Source: Channallabes apus (lineage: Eukaryota > Chordata > Actinopteri > Siluriformes > Clariidae). From it: a stretch of DNA of 64,000 nucleotides. The stretch spans positions 9,997,976 through 10,061,975 of the forward strand of contig CM060121.1 of the NCBI GenBank assembly GCA_030522415.1, in the 5' to 3' direction. A program made the translations under genes and the position numbers. The notes beneath the pieces are model-generated. The model was not told where the DNA came from, ran no database searches, and was given only the letters and a program-made list of their open reading frames with translations. Below are positions 1 to 63,395 of this stretch, piece by piece; position 1 is the stretch's first letter; the number at the start of each line of letters is the position of its first letter.

Positions 1-1516
1 GTAGATTGCTTTTTCTTTGCTTGTTTTTCAGTTTCAGCTTTCCATGTGTGATTTGTTGGCATTGAAGTTGGAGCTTGATGCTCTTGGTAAGTGCTATGAT
101 AAACCATCCATGTCAAACGAGTCTCTTTGTTCTGTTATTTTGTACCAAATACAACATAAAATGCACCTTGTCTACTGGGTTTACAAGAAACACTTATTTG
201 GTTTGAAGCCCGCATCCTGCTATGGTCACTTTGTATCTTTAAGGAAGTGCTAGTGATCGTCTTCACTACAGGCTCACACACTATGACAAAGTCCTCTTCC
301 TGCTTGTCCCCCGCACTTGGTGGATGAGAGACGATGACTGTTTTTGTGCCCTGCCCACCTCCAAATTCAAAAAAATAAGGAAACATCACCAGCATAAGCT
401 CTGTATAATGATGGACGGAAGAGTCTGTGGCATATTGCACGTCCGACAAACATGATCCCCCCCCCCCTCACTGGGACACAAATAACTGAGGTCATTCATG
501 GAGCAGAAGAGAAGGAAATGAACATTGTCTATTGACCATTCATTTTGTTTGTGTGGTGTGTTCTGAGTGTTTTGTTAAAAAGTTCTGAAGACAGTGGTTA
601 ATGCAGCACAACACACGTGCACACACACACGCTGGCAACTGTTTGCTCAGCCTGTCCTGCAGATGAGTAAGCACCAGCCGCACGTCTGCCCCTTTAATAG
701 TGATGCAGACAGACGAGGGTGATGACTGAGGTCTGGAGGAAAAGCAGATGTGTGCTGTGGCCGGTGTGCTAAGTCAAGCATGGGAACTTTTCTTCTCTGC
801 TGGCTCGAAAGTGAGAAAAAAAAAAAGTGCAATTCTTGATTCCATCTCTTCTGTAAGCCCAGAGTGAGGGTGTGGGAGATGGGGCTGGTAAGCAGTTAAG
901 GCTAGTTTAGTGCTGTTTAACGAACAGTTTAACAAACCCACCGAGCTAACAGTTGAACACAAAGCAATGGATGCAGTCTAAAGGGAAGGGCTGGTAGGAA
1001 TGATGCGTTTCTTTGGGGGAGTAGGGAGGAAGGCTCCTACGGTGTATCAGCGGTGATGAGGGGGCTTGTGCCAGGGGACATTTAAAAATGGCAGCTTGTC
1101 TGATCAGTTGTAGTAAAATACAGCTTCACACAGTTTTCAGTTATTAAGAGAGAGTTTGTAATTAAAGGTTCTATTTCCTTTTTATTTAGTCACGTGCTCT
1201 TCTCCGAAAGTCTTAAAAAATACTGTAACCAAAGCCTCACATGAAAAAAATAACACAAAAAAATCCACTGAAATGATGCAAAATAAAAAGGAGGAGAAGA
1301 GAAAGAAGGTCAGCAGCCTCTACAAGTGTATCTTCAGCCTCCTCTCTCTTGGTTCACAGTTCCACTTATGCTGATTATCACCACATGATTTTGCTTGGTT
1401 TTTGCTCCTGCGTAATCAAGTTTTTTTTTTTCTTTTTGTTACTTATGATTATTAGTTTTTGTTTCGTGTCCGTTTTTATTTTTAATATTCATAATTCTTC
1501 TCCTGAGTCGACTCCC
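1..1516 (-). other. TNRC6C 3' UTR and downstream sequence
   Basis: There is no coding sequence I can support. Minus-strand AATAAA-type signals lie near 1181-1187 and 1473-1480; the latter is only about 40 bp past the stop. It also holds a short poly-C run (about 455-466) and a CA-rich patch (about 612-630). Family 3' UTRs are several kb long, so the UTR may leave the window. Confidence 0.45.
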
Positions 1517-53799
<52,283 letters not shown>

Positions 53800-54419
53800 C
53801 AAATGTTTTTCTTCTCGTGTATATTGCTTCGTCTCCTAACTGCCAAAAAAAAAGGAGGGAGAGAGAGACAGAGAGAAAAATGTGGAAATGATTAATGTGT
53901 CCCAAACATAAGTCAATAACCGATATTCAACAAAGAACAGAACGGGAAGAATTAAATGCTACTAAAAATAGCATATGCAATGGACAAAGCGTGTTTAAAC
54001 TAATTTACAAATTGGCTAACTTAAGAAATATCTTTCCATAATACTCACTAATAAAGCAACCAAGTACCTGCTCAGCACTAACAATATATTAATTGCACAC
54101 TTTGCTCTAAGAGATAATTTAAGACTATTATACCAAGGGCTGGAGGGTACACTAGTATTAAAGTGAATATGGGGATGAAGCAGTGCCACAATGTGGATTT
54201 TCTCACAGTGCACCGATGTGACCTGGTGAAAATGGGCTAAAGAGGTGCTCCAGAACGAACAAACGCTAATAAGACTTCAGCTTTATTTTATTTTATTATA
54301 CAAATTATATATTCAAGTTAATAAATACAGAACTACAATACCAACACTGTTGGTTAATAGAAACCATAATATATACAACATGAGCTAAGTATATAATATT
54401 AACAGAAATCAAACTTCCA

Positions 54420-55450
54420 AACATGAACTCAGTACTGAGTAGCTTCACCGTTATTGTTGATCACTTCAAAAATTCGTTGCGGCATGCTTGATGCAAGCAT
54501 TTCCATGAGGTGATGTTACTTTCTGGAACCTTTCCTTGCCATCCATCTCCAAAGGTTCTCAACTGGATTGAGAGCAGGGGAACGCAGGATGGGCAAAAGA
54601 GTGATGTTATTCTCCTGGATGAAGTCCCTTGTCCTGCGGGCATTGTGTACTGTAGAGTTGTCCTGTTGAAAAACCCAGTCGTTACCACACAGACAAGGGC
54701 CCTCAGTCATGAGGAATGCTCTCTGCAACATCTGGACGTTTGATGCCCCTGCACTTGCTGAAGCTCCATTGTTCCACTGAAGGAAAAAGCACCCCAGACC
54801 ATTATGGCGCCCTCTCCACTGTGGCGCGTAGAAAACATCTCAGGTGGGATCTGCTCATCATGCCAGTAACGTTGGAAACAATCAGGACCATCAAGGTTAA
54901 ATTTTTTCTCATCAGAGAAGAAAAGGTTCTTCCACCTTTGAATGTCCCATGTTTGGTGCCCTCTTGCAAAGTCCAAACGAGCAGTTCTGTGTGTTAATAA
55001 ATTACATTTTCACCTGCACCATTTAACCCAGCGTATGTGCTTCTGGGAAAAGGGGGCGCGGCGGTTATGCGAGAGGCGTTGGTGTTTTTCCAGTTTATAT
55101 GTTCATGTGCGTGACTGAGTGAGGATGGAGTGTGGAGTCTCCAATAAATGTTATCAACAAATAAACGTTGTGTTTATTTCAGTTTAACACTGTGGCGTTC
55201 AAGGAGACGAGGTCTTTGAAGACATCTTTTGTTTTTGAAGCCCTTCAGTCTCAGATGCCGTCTGATGGTTATGGGGCTGCAGTCAGCACCAGCAACGGCG
55301 GTTGATTGAATGCTCAAAAAATGTTGTGTCTCACTCCCATTTCTTCTTGTTGCATGTTGAAGCTCTACTTGGAACCTTGTTAAGATCCAACCAGGCAAAA
55401 GATTTTTTGCCATTTTTCAAGTGGTCTTAAACTTTTGATCGGGACTGTAT
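54420..55450 (-). pseudogene. Tc1-like transposase pseudogene split by a solo LTR
   Basis: Minus-strand order: terminal repeat (55449 inward: cagtcccgatcaaaagttta), SETEGLQKQK-like helix-turn-helix relic, [36 protein letters not shown] (first Asp), [40 protein letters not shown] (second Asp), SPALNPVENLW (Glu replaced context partly kept), then FEVINNNGEATQY near 54430. Frameshifts break it, and the second terminal repeat is not seen. Confidence 0.85.
54992..55189 (+). mobile_element. 198-bp solo LTR
   Basis: A 5-bp duplication ctgtg (54987-54991, 55190-55194) flanks a segment with tgttaa...ttaaca ends, the TG...CA signature of an LTR. AATAAA-type signals near 55143 and 55159 suggest the plus orientation. 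There is no internal retroelement coding sequence beside it. It interrupts the Tc1 transposase between the second DNA-binding subdomain and RLDFARGH. Confidence 0.82.
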
Positions 55451-57140
55451 CTATAATAAGCACTGAAATGCTGTGTAACTTAAGGTATCCAGTGTGTAAA
55501 TGTCATGTTGCGAAACGCAACTATTCATGGTTTATATTTTCTGCAAAAAGTGTATATTTTTAGGCAATTTGTCAATTTTAGACCATTTCCTTAAATAATA
55601 ATAATAAAAAAAACGTGAATTCATTCTAAATTTTAAACTGACACATTGACTTTTATTTTTTGGCAAAATGCTGTGGTATAAGAGAAATAAGTCACTTGGA
55701 GAAATGTTACCTTCTAAAAAGTGGTACATCATGTTATACTGTTATACTGCATCTGAAATTCCTTCTGGCTCATTCTACACAGATTCAGCCTAACCTTTGA
55801 CATTACAAATGTTAAAACCTGTTTTCTACAAACATGACTATAAAAGCTACTACATAAAAGCTGTGCTATATGTAACACCTGGCACAGCTACAGAACAAAA
55901 GCGAATAAGCTATAAAGACAAAAAAAAAAAAAAAAAAAAAAAAAGATCTTTCCATAAGCAAATAGTGCTGCAACAAATTTGCACAAATGAATTTCAAACA
56001 CTTTTATACTAAGCCCGTCTGATTTACTAGAACGTATTTTACATAAAAGACACAAAATAAAATATGTTGGTGCCTCTGCTGGATACGGCATCCAGAGAAT
56101 TATTATTAGTTTACAAACATTTTTGACCTGATTGTTTTTAAGAGAAATCATTTTACTTATATAAATCTTGTAAAATCAAACACATAAATGAGGCCTGCAT
56201 GAGTCTGTATATATAATATTTACATATTTATTCATTTAGAGGCACTTTTGGAAAAACTACAGTGAATAAAAAAAAAAAATAATAAATATCTGAATAGAAA
56301 CTAGAAAAAAATAAATTTTTTTACTTTAAACGTGTGCTCTCTCTCATGCTTTGCATTTCACCTGCAGCTACAAAGAAATCATGAGATAACCCTAGATTAT
56401 ATCTCTCTACCGAGCACTTCAATCTTGAGAAAGTCTATGATAAAAACAAGCCTAGATAAGAAACTGACCCCATGGGGGAAATTCACTTCTCCCAGTATTA
56501 TTCACCTTTACACCTTACATTGTCTACACAGAACAGCTGTTCTTTTTCTGAAGCAAAACATTTATTGTAAGATTACATTTTTTAAATTAGCTCATGAGAT
56601 AAACTAGAACTGCACAATTAAAACGCATTAAAACAAACAAAATATACATAATACATGCAAAATGCTGCTATTTATTACAGGTAATATGCACATAGCTGCA
56701 AATTTATGTCGAGGTGGCAATCACTTTAACTTTATTCTTTTGTTTGAGGTAATAAAAATTGGTAAACATGCTCTTCAGTCACTGTTCTGTTAACCTAGAT
56801 AAAAGATCACTGAATAAAAAAAGCGTAGTTTTAATAGTTAAATATTCGCAGTTTAATTCACAATCATATGTGTCAACATAATCGCAACATGATTTTTTAA
56901 ATTAATTTGTGCAGCCCAAAATAGAATCACCCTAAAATATGATGTACATTTTTTTTCTTTTAGAAAACTGGTATGCAAAGTCAAACGATCTTTAGTCAAT
57001 TTTATTAAAATATTTGCATGTGTTCCAGGGCAAAATAATTTGATTTCCAACTTACAATTAAAACTATGTTAAAGTACCTCCTAATGTACCTCAATGTTAA
57101 GGTATACAATCACTGTGCAGAATGTGATTATAGAAATTAA
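55451..57140. other. AT-rich region upstream of TNRC6C coding exon 1, nothing recognised
   Basis: Poly-A run at 55920-55944, otherwise AT-rich sequence with no coding signal or known repeat that I can support. Confidence 0.5.
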
Positions 57141-57500
57141 ACACTTCTTCTTCTTCTTTGTCTTTCGGCTGTTCCCTTTCAGGGGTCACCACAGCGAATC
57201 ATCTGCCTCCATCTAACCCTATCCTCTGCATCCTCTTCTCTCACACCAACTAACTTCATGTCCTCTCTCACTGCAGCCATAAATCTCCTCTTTGGTCTTC
57301 CTCTAGACCTCCTGCCTGGCAGTTCCAACCTCAGCATCCTTCTACCGATATATTCACAATCTCTCCTCTGAACATGTCCAAACCACCTCAATCTGGCCTC
57401 TCTGACTTTATCTCCAAAACATCTCACATGGGTTGTCCCTCTGATGAACTGATTCTTGATCCTATCCATCCTTGTCACTCCCAAAGAGAACCTCAACATC
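57141..57500 (-). pseudogene. 5'-truncated RTE-type LINE, 3' end of reverse transcriptase ORF
   Basis: Minus-strand frame: LRFSLGVTRMDRIKNQFIRG, REARLRWFGHVQRRDCEYIG, GRRSRGRPKRRFMAAVREDM, EEDAEDRVRWRQMIRCGDP. This LRWFGHV...RGRPKRRW...D..W..GDP block is the C-terminus of RTE-like LINE proteins. The frame is intact to the stop at 57179. An (AAG)n-like tail follows on the minus strand (plus-strand ttcttcttcttc near 57148). Confidence 0.85.
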
Positions 57501-58266
57501 TTAATCTTAAATGAAAACTTTATGAATGAATGTGTCTAAAATCTGGAAAAAGGACACTGTTAGAATAGTGCACAATACTGAACTAGAAAAGGTTTTAATG
57601 TGTATATCCCATATATACCACATACATGAGCGCTCCAAACCAGAATTATTTGCGTGTTTTTCTGACAAAATATTGCAATTTTTAAAAATAAAAATTCAGC
57701 CAAAATAAAGCACTCTCTTTGATGGTATCTCCAATGAATACAAACTGATGTCTATATTTCTTGTTTTCATGATTCTGGCGCCTGGCGGTCGACACACATT
57801 TCTGGTGCTTGATCGTGCTACTGGCAGTGTAATCTGATTAAGCTTGTGCGTTAGAAGGCAAATAAGTAGCCTAGAAATTAACCAAAGATTCTCTAAATTT
57901 TTCAAGCTTTCAGAAACAGAAAGCGACCTGTTGTACAAAGCAAAGCTACATTTTTACATGTATGCTGTAAGGTAAAATCAGTGGCTTTATGTGGTTGTGT
58001 ATCGGTAACGTACGGAAGCACATTGCTGCCAATTAAGAATTAGAAGAAAAACTTCAAATAATCTTTTCATGAATTTTCAAGCTATTAACACCTTGAAATA
58101 ATGTAAAATGATCATTTCATGTTCTGATTTGAAAATGTCATCTTAAAATCTAAGAACCATCTTGTCGTCATAAATCTTTGGTTATAAAAAAAAAAAAAAA
58201 AAAAAACTCTCTTGATCACGTCCTCACCCGCTGAGTAGTTGTATTTGTGTTGCACCTAAACATTAA

Positions 58267-59186
58267 GGGCGTTCTCTCACTGGGAATGATTGTTCCATTC
58301 CCAAGCATGATTTCTCCCCCCTCCTTAATCACCCCCCGCAGGTCTGCGTGCACATTGTAACATCGGTTCCGATCTCAGGCACACACGCGTATTTACACAA
58401 CCGGAAACAGTAGGTGGCGGTTGAGTGGTAGTTTGTTTCTCTGCTGTCCAAAAGGAGAAAGAAGAAGAAACCGCAAGTCAAACTGTTACACCTGTTAATG
58501 CTCCGTGTGGATGTTTTTTTTTTTTTTTTTTTTTGTGACAAAATCGACCGCCAACATTCCTACTGACACATCTATCACGCGGCTCAGAGGGTCAAATGAG
58601 CGCGCGCTGCGTGGCACTGAAACAGAACGCGAATTTCGGTGCTTCATTTCGGTGCCACTTAAATGCCTGAACTGTCGATTGAATGACGCAGTTGTAATAA
58701 GCATCAGATTCATCAACACACATGATCGCTAGCAAAATTTAAATACTGCATTCTTAGGGTGTCAGAAATTATCGGAAAAATTAATTATTTCCTTAATTAG
58801 AAAGATCTTGAGAACTTTGATAACACAAATCCAAAACATTGTTGCAGTAATGCTACTGTCCATTTAATTTTTTTGTAGATTAAAAGTTTATTAGATTGTA
58901 TTAAAAAATTAAAAGCACAAATCATCAGGAAATGAGAGACCATTCGAGATCCGCGTGAATGCAGAAACTAACGTTACACTCGCTCTGATGCCAGCAGGCA
59001 GTCTACCGCTATCTTAGCTTGCTAAATTAAACAACTTTCGTTAAAATGCCTAAAACTAAACGGTCAAAAGCAATCAGGGATTCGTTCCCGAGCGTGGAAC
59101 GATTGCATGCTCACAGACAAAAATCAACTGGTTCCGGGGCCAAGTGTGCTCGGAAACGGTTCCCAGACCCCAGTGAGAAACCGCCT
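58267..59186. mobile_element. PIF/Harbinger-like non-autonomous element
   Basis: Inverted ends gggcgttctctcactgggaa and, as reverse complement, aggcggtttctcactggggt are flanked by TAA on both sides (58264-58266, 59187-59189), the 3-bp TWA duplication of PIF/Harbinger. The interior (about 58612-59072) is homologous, inverted, to part of the hAT-like element at 59251-60396. Confidence 0.65.
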
Positions 59187-59250
59187 TAAGACTGCATTCA
59201 AATGAACAAGTGCTATAGACCCTCACCGGTAAGCAGGTCACACTCATGTG

Positions 59251-60396
59251 TAGGGTTGGGTATCGTTTGGGTTTTTTTCGATACCGGTGCCAAATCGATA
59301 CTTTGAAAACGGTACCGGTGCCAAAACGGTGCCTGAACCGATACTTTTAAGCCAAAAAATTATAGTGGATGACTCAAGAATGAATTTTTATTGAACAAAA
59401 AATTTTATGCTTAAAATTTAACAATATATTAAAAGTTTAAAGTATATATGAATATGTAAGCTTCAAATTTTAGCAATTCTTTTGCAGAAATTTCACCATA
59501 TTTGCCTTTTCTGTCAAAATACGACTCCATTCCTGACTTATTGCCCTGCACAGGACATGCATAGCCTTCTTTACAATAGTAAATGGGGTCACTGTTGTAG
59601 TACTACTAGTACTAGCTGGAAAGCCATAATTATAAACAGAATCCATGTTACATTAGTTTTTTACAAATCGTTTGACTATTTGTTAGCATGAATGCAAGAT
59701 TTGCATTTTGCTATTAACGTTACATTATCCTACTACTAACCTGCGGAAAGGCTGCTGACGTCATCATAATCGGTGACTCCTTTTTGCTACAGTTGGTGTG
59801 ACTGGGACTGAGGGTCGTCCACACTGATAGCGCCAGCTGTTGTCCACAAGCTGTTAAACACGGTGCCTCCCTCTGCTTTTAACTTTATTCCGTGTATTTA
59901 TTCTGCTTTTAACTTTATTCCGTCTGCCCTCGAATGTTTCATTAGATTTGACGTGTTTCCGCCTTTACACGCAACTGCTGTAAAACATTTGCTGCACGTT
60001 GCGGTGCCGAAATCCTATCTTGTGAAATACAGCCACACTTTCGACTATTTAGTTTTAGGCATTTTAACGAGAGTTGTTTAATTTAGCATGCTAAGCTATC
60101 GGTAGACCGCCTGCTGCCGTCAGAGCGAGTGTAACGTTAGTTACTGCATTCACGCGCATGTCGGATGGTCTCTCATTTCCGGATGATTTGTGCTTTTAAT
60201 TTCTTTAATTTAATCTAATAAACTATTAATCTACAAAAATATATGAATCTAGAGAACAAATATTTCAATCGACAGTTCAGGCATTTAAGTGGCACCGAAA
60301 TGAGGCACCGAAATTCGCGTTCTGTTTCGGTCCGGTACATACCGGTTCTATAGGTACCGGTGCCGTATTGGCACCGGGTTTCGGTACCCAACCCTA
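59251..60396. mobile_element. hAT-like element with perfect 8-bp duplication (1,146 bp)
   Basis: The octamer ctcatgtg lies on both sides (59243-59250, 60397-60404). Ends tagggttgggtatcg and, as reverse complement, tagggttgggtaccg; subterminal sequence is rich in ggtaccggtgcc motifs. The frames inside are short and no transposase is recognised. The perfect duplication suggests a young insertion. Confidence 0.9.
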
Positions 60397-60791
60397 CTCA
60401 TGTGGGAATATACAGTCCATTTGTACTTACATTTTGGGCAACCTTTAAATTCCCTTGCTGGAGCGTACATCAGAGCTAGACTGTCAGGTCAACAACCAAT
60501 CATATCCGTTTTTTACTGCAATCACAGCTGGCTTTCGAGGAAGTTATTTTGCTGCATTTGTCTTTGATCGTCAGTAACTGCAAGTTATTCTTTCGTTGAT
60601 GTCTCTTTATATTTAACGTATCGTATGCAACCAAGTATATTGTCGCGCATTTAGATTGATTAAAAAAATTTTGCAGAGCGAGCGATTAAGCATTGCGTAT
60701 TATCCATTAGTAATTGTGTATTCTTTAAAGACTTGTGACTCGTTGTGATTGTAGTGTTAGAGTTTCTCAGCTGATGAGGTGATGTATTGAC

Positions 60792-61600
60792 TTGACTGGA
60801 TACTGTACCAAGGGAACAAAAGAACTGCCAGTGGACCTGCGTAATAGGGTAGTTGAACTTTATAAAGCAGGAAAAGGATATAACAAGATCTCTCAACAAT
60901 TGAAAATGCTAGTCAGTACTGTTCAAACTCTGATAAAGAGCTGGAAAATAAGAGGCTCTGTTGATGTTAAGCCATGGTCGGGTATCAAGAAAGACGCAAA
61001 GAAAAACCAACAAATAACTGAATAATACAGGATGCTCTGGAAAAAAAAAAAGTGGTGGTGGTGTTTTAAGGAGCACAATACGGAGGTACTTGAACACAAT
61101 TGACCAGCATGGTAGAGCCTTCACTGCACCCATGCTAGACTGAAAGGCCTGTTTGCAGCACGCCAGACCACACCTAGACAAGCCTCACAGCTTCTGGAGC
61201 AGAGTCATTTAAATAAAGTCACTTCAAATAACTCTGCTCCAGAAGCTGTGAGGCTTGTCTTTACACTAGGGATGGTATACTTTACCTTTATGTTTGGAGA
61301 GGAGTCAACAAAGCCTACAGAGAAAAGTATACCATCCCCAGGGTAAACCATGGTGGTGGATCTCATATGTATTTGGGTCTGTGTGAGCTCCAGTGGCAAG
61401 GGGAAGTTAGTCAACATTGATGGCAAGATGAATACAGCATGGTATAAGAAAATACTGGCAGACAAGTTGCATTCTACTGCATGAAAGCTGCACATGGGAC
61501 GCTTGTGGATGTTCCAACATGACGAAGATCCAATGCAAAAGGCCAAGCTGATCCTCCAATGTTTACAGCAGAAAAAGTTGATGGTTCTGGAGTGGCCATC
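60792..61600 (+). pseudogene. Tc1-like transposase pseudogene with internal inversions
   Basis: The plus-strand start TKELPVDLRNRVVELYKAGK, GYNKISQQLKMLVSTVQTLI is the first helix-turn-helix of a Tc1 family, followed by a GSVDVKPWSG linker. Later plus-strand fragments include RPHLDKPHSFWSRVI and YTIPRVNHGGGSHMYLG. Between them lie inverted segments that create two perfect palindromes (61176-61260, 61269-61338). It ends where a hAT-like element begins at 61604. Confidence 0.8.
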
Positions 61601-61603
61601 GAG

Positions 61604-62220
61604 TAGGGGTGGGTGATATAACCAAAATCTTCTATCACGGTAGAAGCAATTTTCTACCTCGATAACAATATATATCACAATATAGCAATTTGTATCTGAA
61701 AATGCATAAATAAAAATTCAAACACAAAGAAACTGTTTTACATAATATAATTTTATTTAAACTGTGAATTGCTGAGGTTTGCCGCATTTTTTTTACTTTG
61801 GCCATATTCGTTTGGATGCTTGGATTTCAGATGATGGAAATGGTTTGACGTGTTTCCACCACTTGTTAAAACAGTGCACTTGCGTACCTTCCAAATCACC
61901 TTCATCTCATTCGTATCACTTTTCTTATACCCAAACCAATTCCACACCACAGACGAGGCACCTTTTTTCTTTACAATCTCCTCGTTGTTGGTTTTGTCAC
62001 ATGTAAGCAAACTCACTGCTGCTGCAGCGTCTTCTTCCATTGTCGAAGTGTACGTGAAGCCAAACACATCAAAAGTGGGACGAAACCGTGGCACCCGATT
62101 GAACCAAATATCTGCGCGGCCCAGTGGACAGCTATCTGGGTAGCGCAGAGATGATCTGCTTTATTTGCGCAGCCCAGTGGATCACGCAGCGCGGACCAAC
62201 TTGAGCATCGCTGCTCGAAG
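61604..62220 (-). mobile_element. hAT-like element carrying a BED zinc-finger frame
   Basis: Left end taggggtgggtgatataacc as in the element at 47612; the right terminus is missing. The minus-strand frame 62094-61753 encodes SVVWNWFGYKKSDTNEMKVI, then WKVRKCTVLTSGGNTSNHFH and HLKSKHPNEYG, a BED-type finger. The first cysteine pair is partly degenerate (WKVRKCTV), while the H-x4/5-H end (HLKSKHP) is kept. This is the N-terminal DNA-binding part of a ZBED-like hAT transposase; the catalytic part is absent. Confidence 0.8.
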
Positions 62221-62733
62221 TTAAGAATTTTTTTTTTTTAAGAAAGTACACATCTTGCAAACACACACACGTGAAGTGAAGGGTCATCCCAGCTCATGCT
62301 AGGAATTACACAGACAAAACAAGCACTCCACAACCTAATGGATGCATACCAGATTTGCCACTGTTTCTACAACTTGCTACGAACCACCCCGCGCTGTGCT
62401 CGCATACAGACATTTGACTGGTTAAGGCTGGCATTGCCACACCCTCTGAACATTTGCAATCGAGAACATTTGATTGGTTGTACCTGAGAGAACTGATGCA
62501 CGTCTGACTACATGTGATGTCACCCCATTGAAAATTAACAGGGCTTGTTTGAACATGGAATTGTGTAAATCCACCCTAAAGGTAGCAAGGGGATGTTTCA
62601 GGTGTGTACTATGAAATCTAATCCTGAGAGTGATGCACACTACCCCCAAAATTTGCATTTAAGTAAGTTTAATGCTTTATGATTACCTGGAAGGATTGTG
62701 CTCAATAATCAATTTCACGGAAGAGACGTGATA
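62221..62733. other. Unassigned sequence between two hAT-like elements
   Basis: Poly-T/A run near 62230 and a short CA run near 62262. No coding sequence or known repeat is supported. Confidence 0.4.
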
Positions 62734-63395
62734 TAGGGCTGAAACGATACTCGATAACATCGATTACAAAAAATGATCGAGACAAAATCTTCAGCGTTGA
62801 AGCTTCTTTTAATTAATTTTTAAAAAGCTTGCGTTATGTTTCTGCACAATTATTTGTTTGCCGTGACACAGCACGCTTCCGGATGCGAGCCGCCACTAAA
62901 CACAGACGAAGAAGCAGCGCTTACGTCACCCACAAAGCGGAAGGAGACACAAACAGTTAGCTGTGTATTGATTTGAGGGAGCGTTCTTTTGCGAGCTGCA
63001 AAATGGAACGGAGCGATAAAAATATCAACGAGCCAAGAGAAGAAGAAACCAGGAAGAGAAAACAAAAGAAATTGTCCAAGGTTTGGGAGCATTTTGAATT
63101 AAAAAGTAAAAAAAAATATACTGGGTCGTGTGCCCATTGCAAGATCGAGCTTGTGTACCAAAATAACATGTCGTCCATGCTACAGCGTCTCAACAGAAAG
63201 CATTCGGTACACGACTCCGAGACCGGAGTGTCTTCACTCGAAACTCAAAGGTTCTGCATTGATAAAATGCTGTATCTTTGTTTGTCTTATATATTTTACA
63301 TTGCCGTTTAATTAAGCAACAGTACATTTTATCTGATTACTCAATATAATTTTTGGTAGAATATTCAATTACTAAAATATTCTATAGCTACAGCA
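62734..63395 (+). mobile_element. hAT-like element with a BED zinc-finger frame, right end decayed
   Basis: Left end tagggctgaaacgatactcg; the right end is probably near attctatagctacagc at about 63395. The plus-strand frame from 63003 encodes ERSDKNINEPREEETRKRKQ, then KVWEHFELKSKKKYTGSCAH, CKIELVYQNNMSSMLQRLNR, KHSVHDS. CAHC and RLNRKH form a BED finger (C-x2-C, then H). The frame stops soon after, so only the DNA-binding part remains. Confidence 0.78.
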
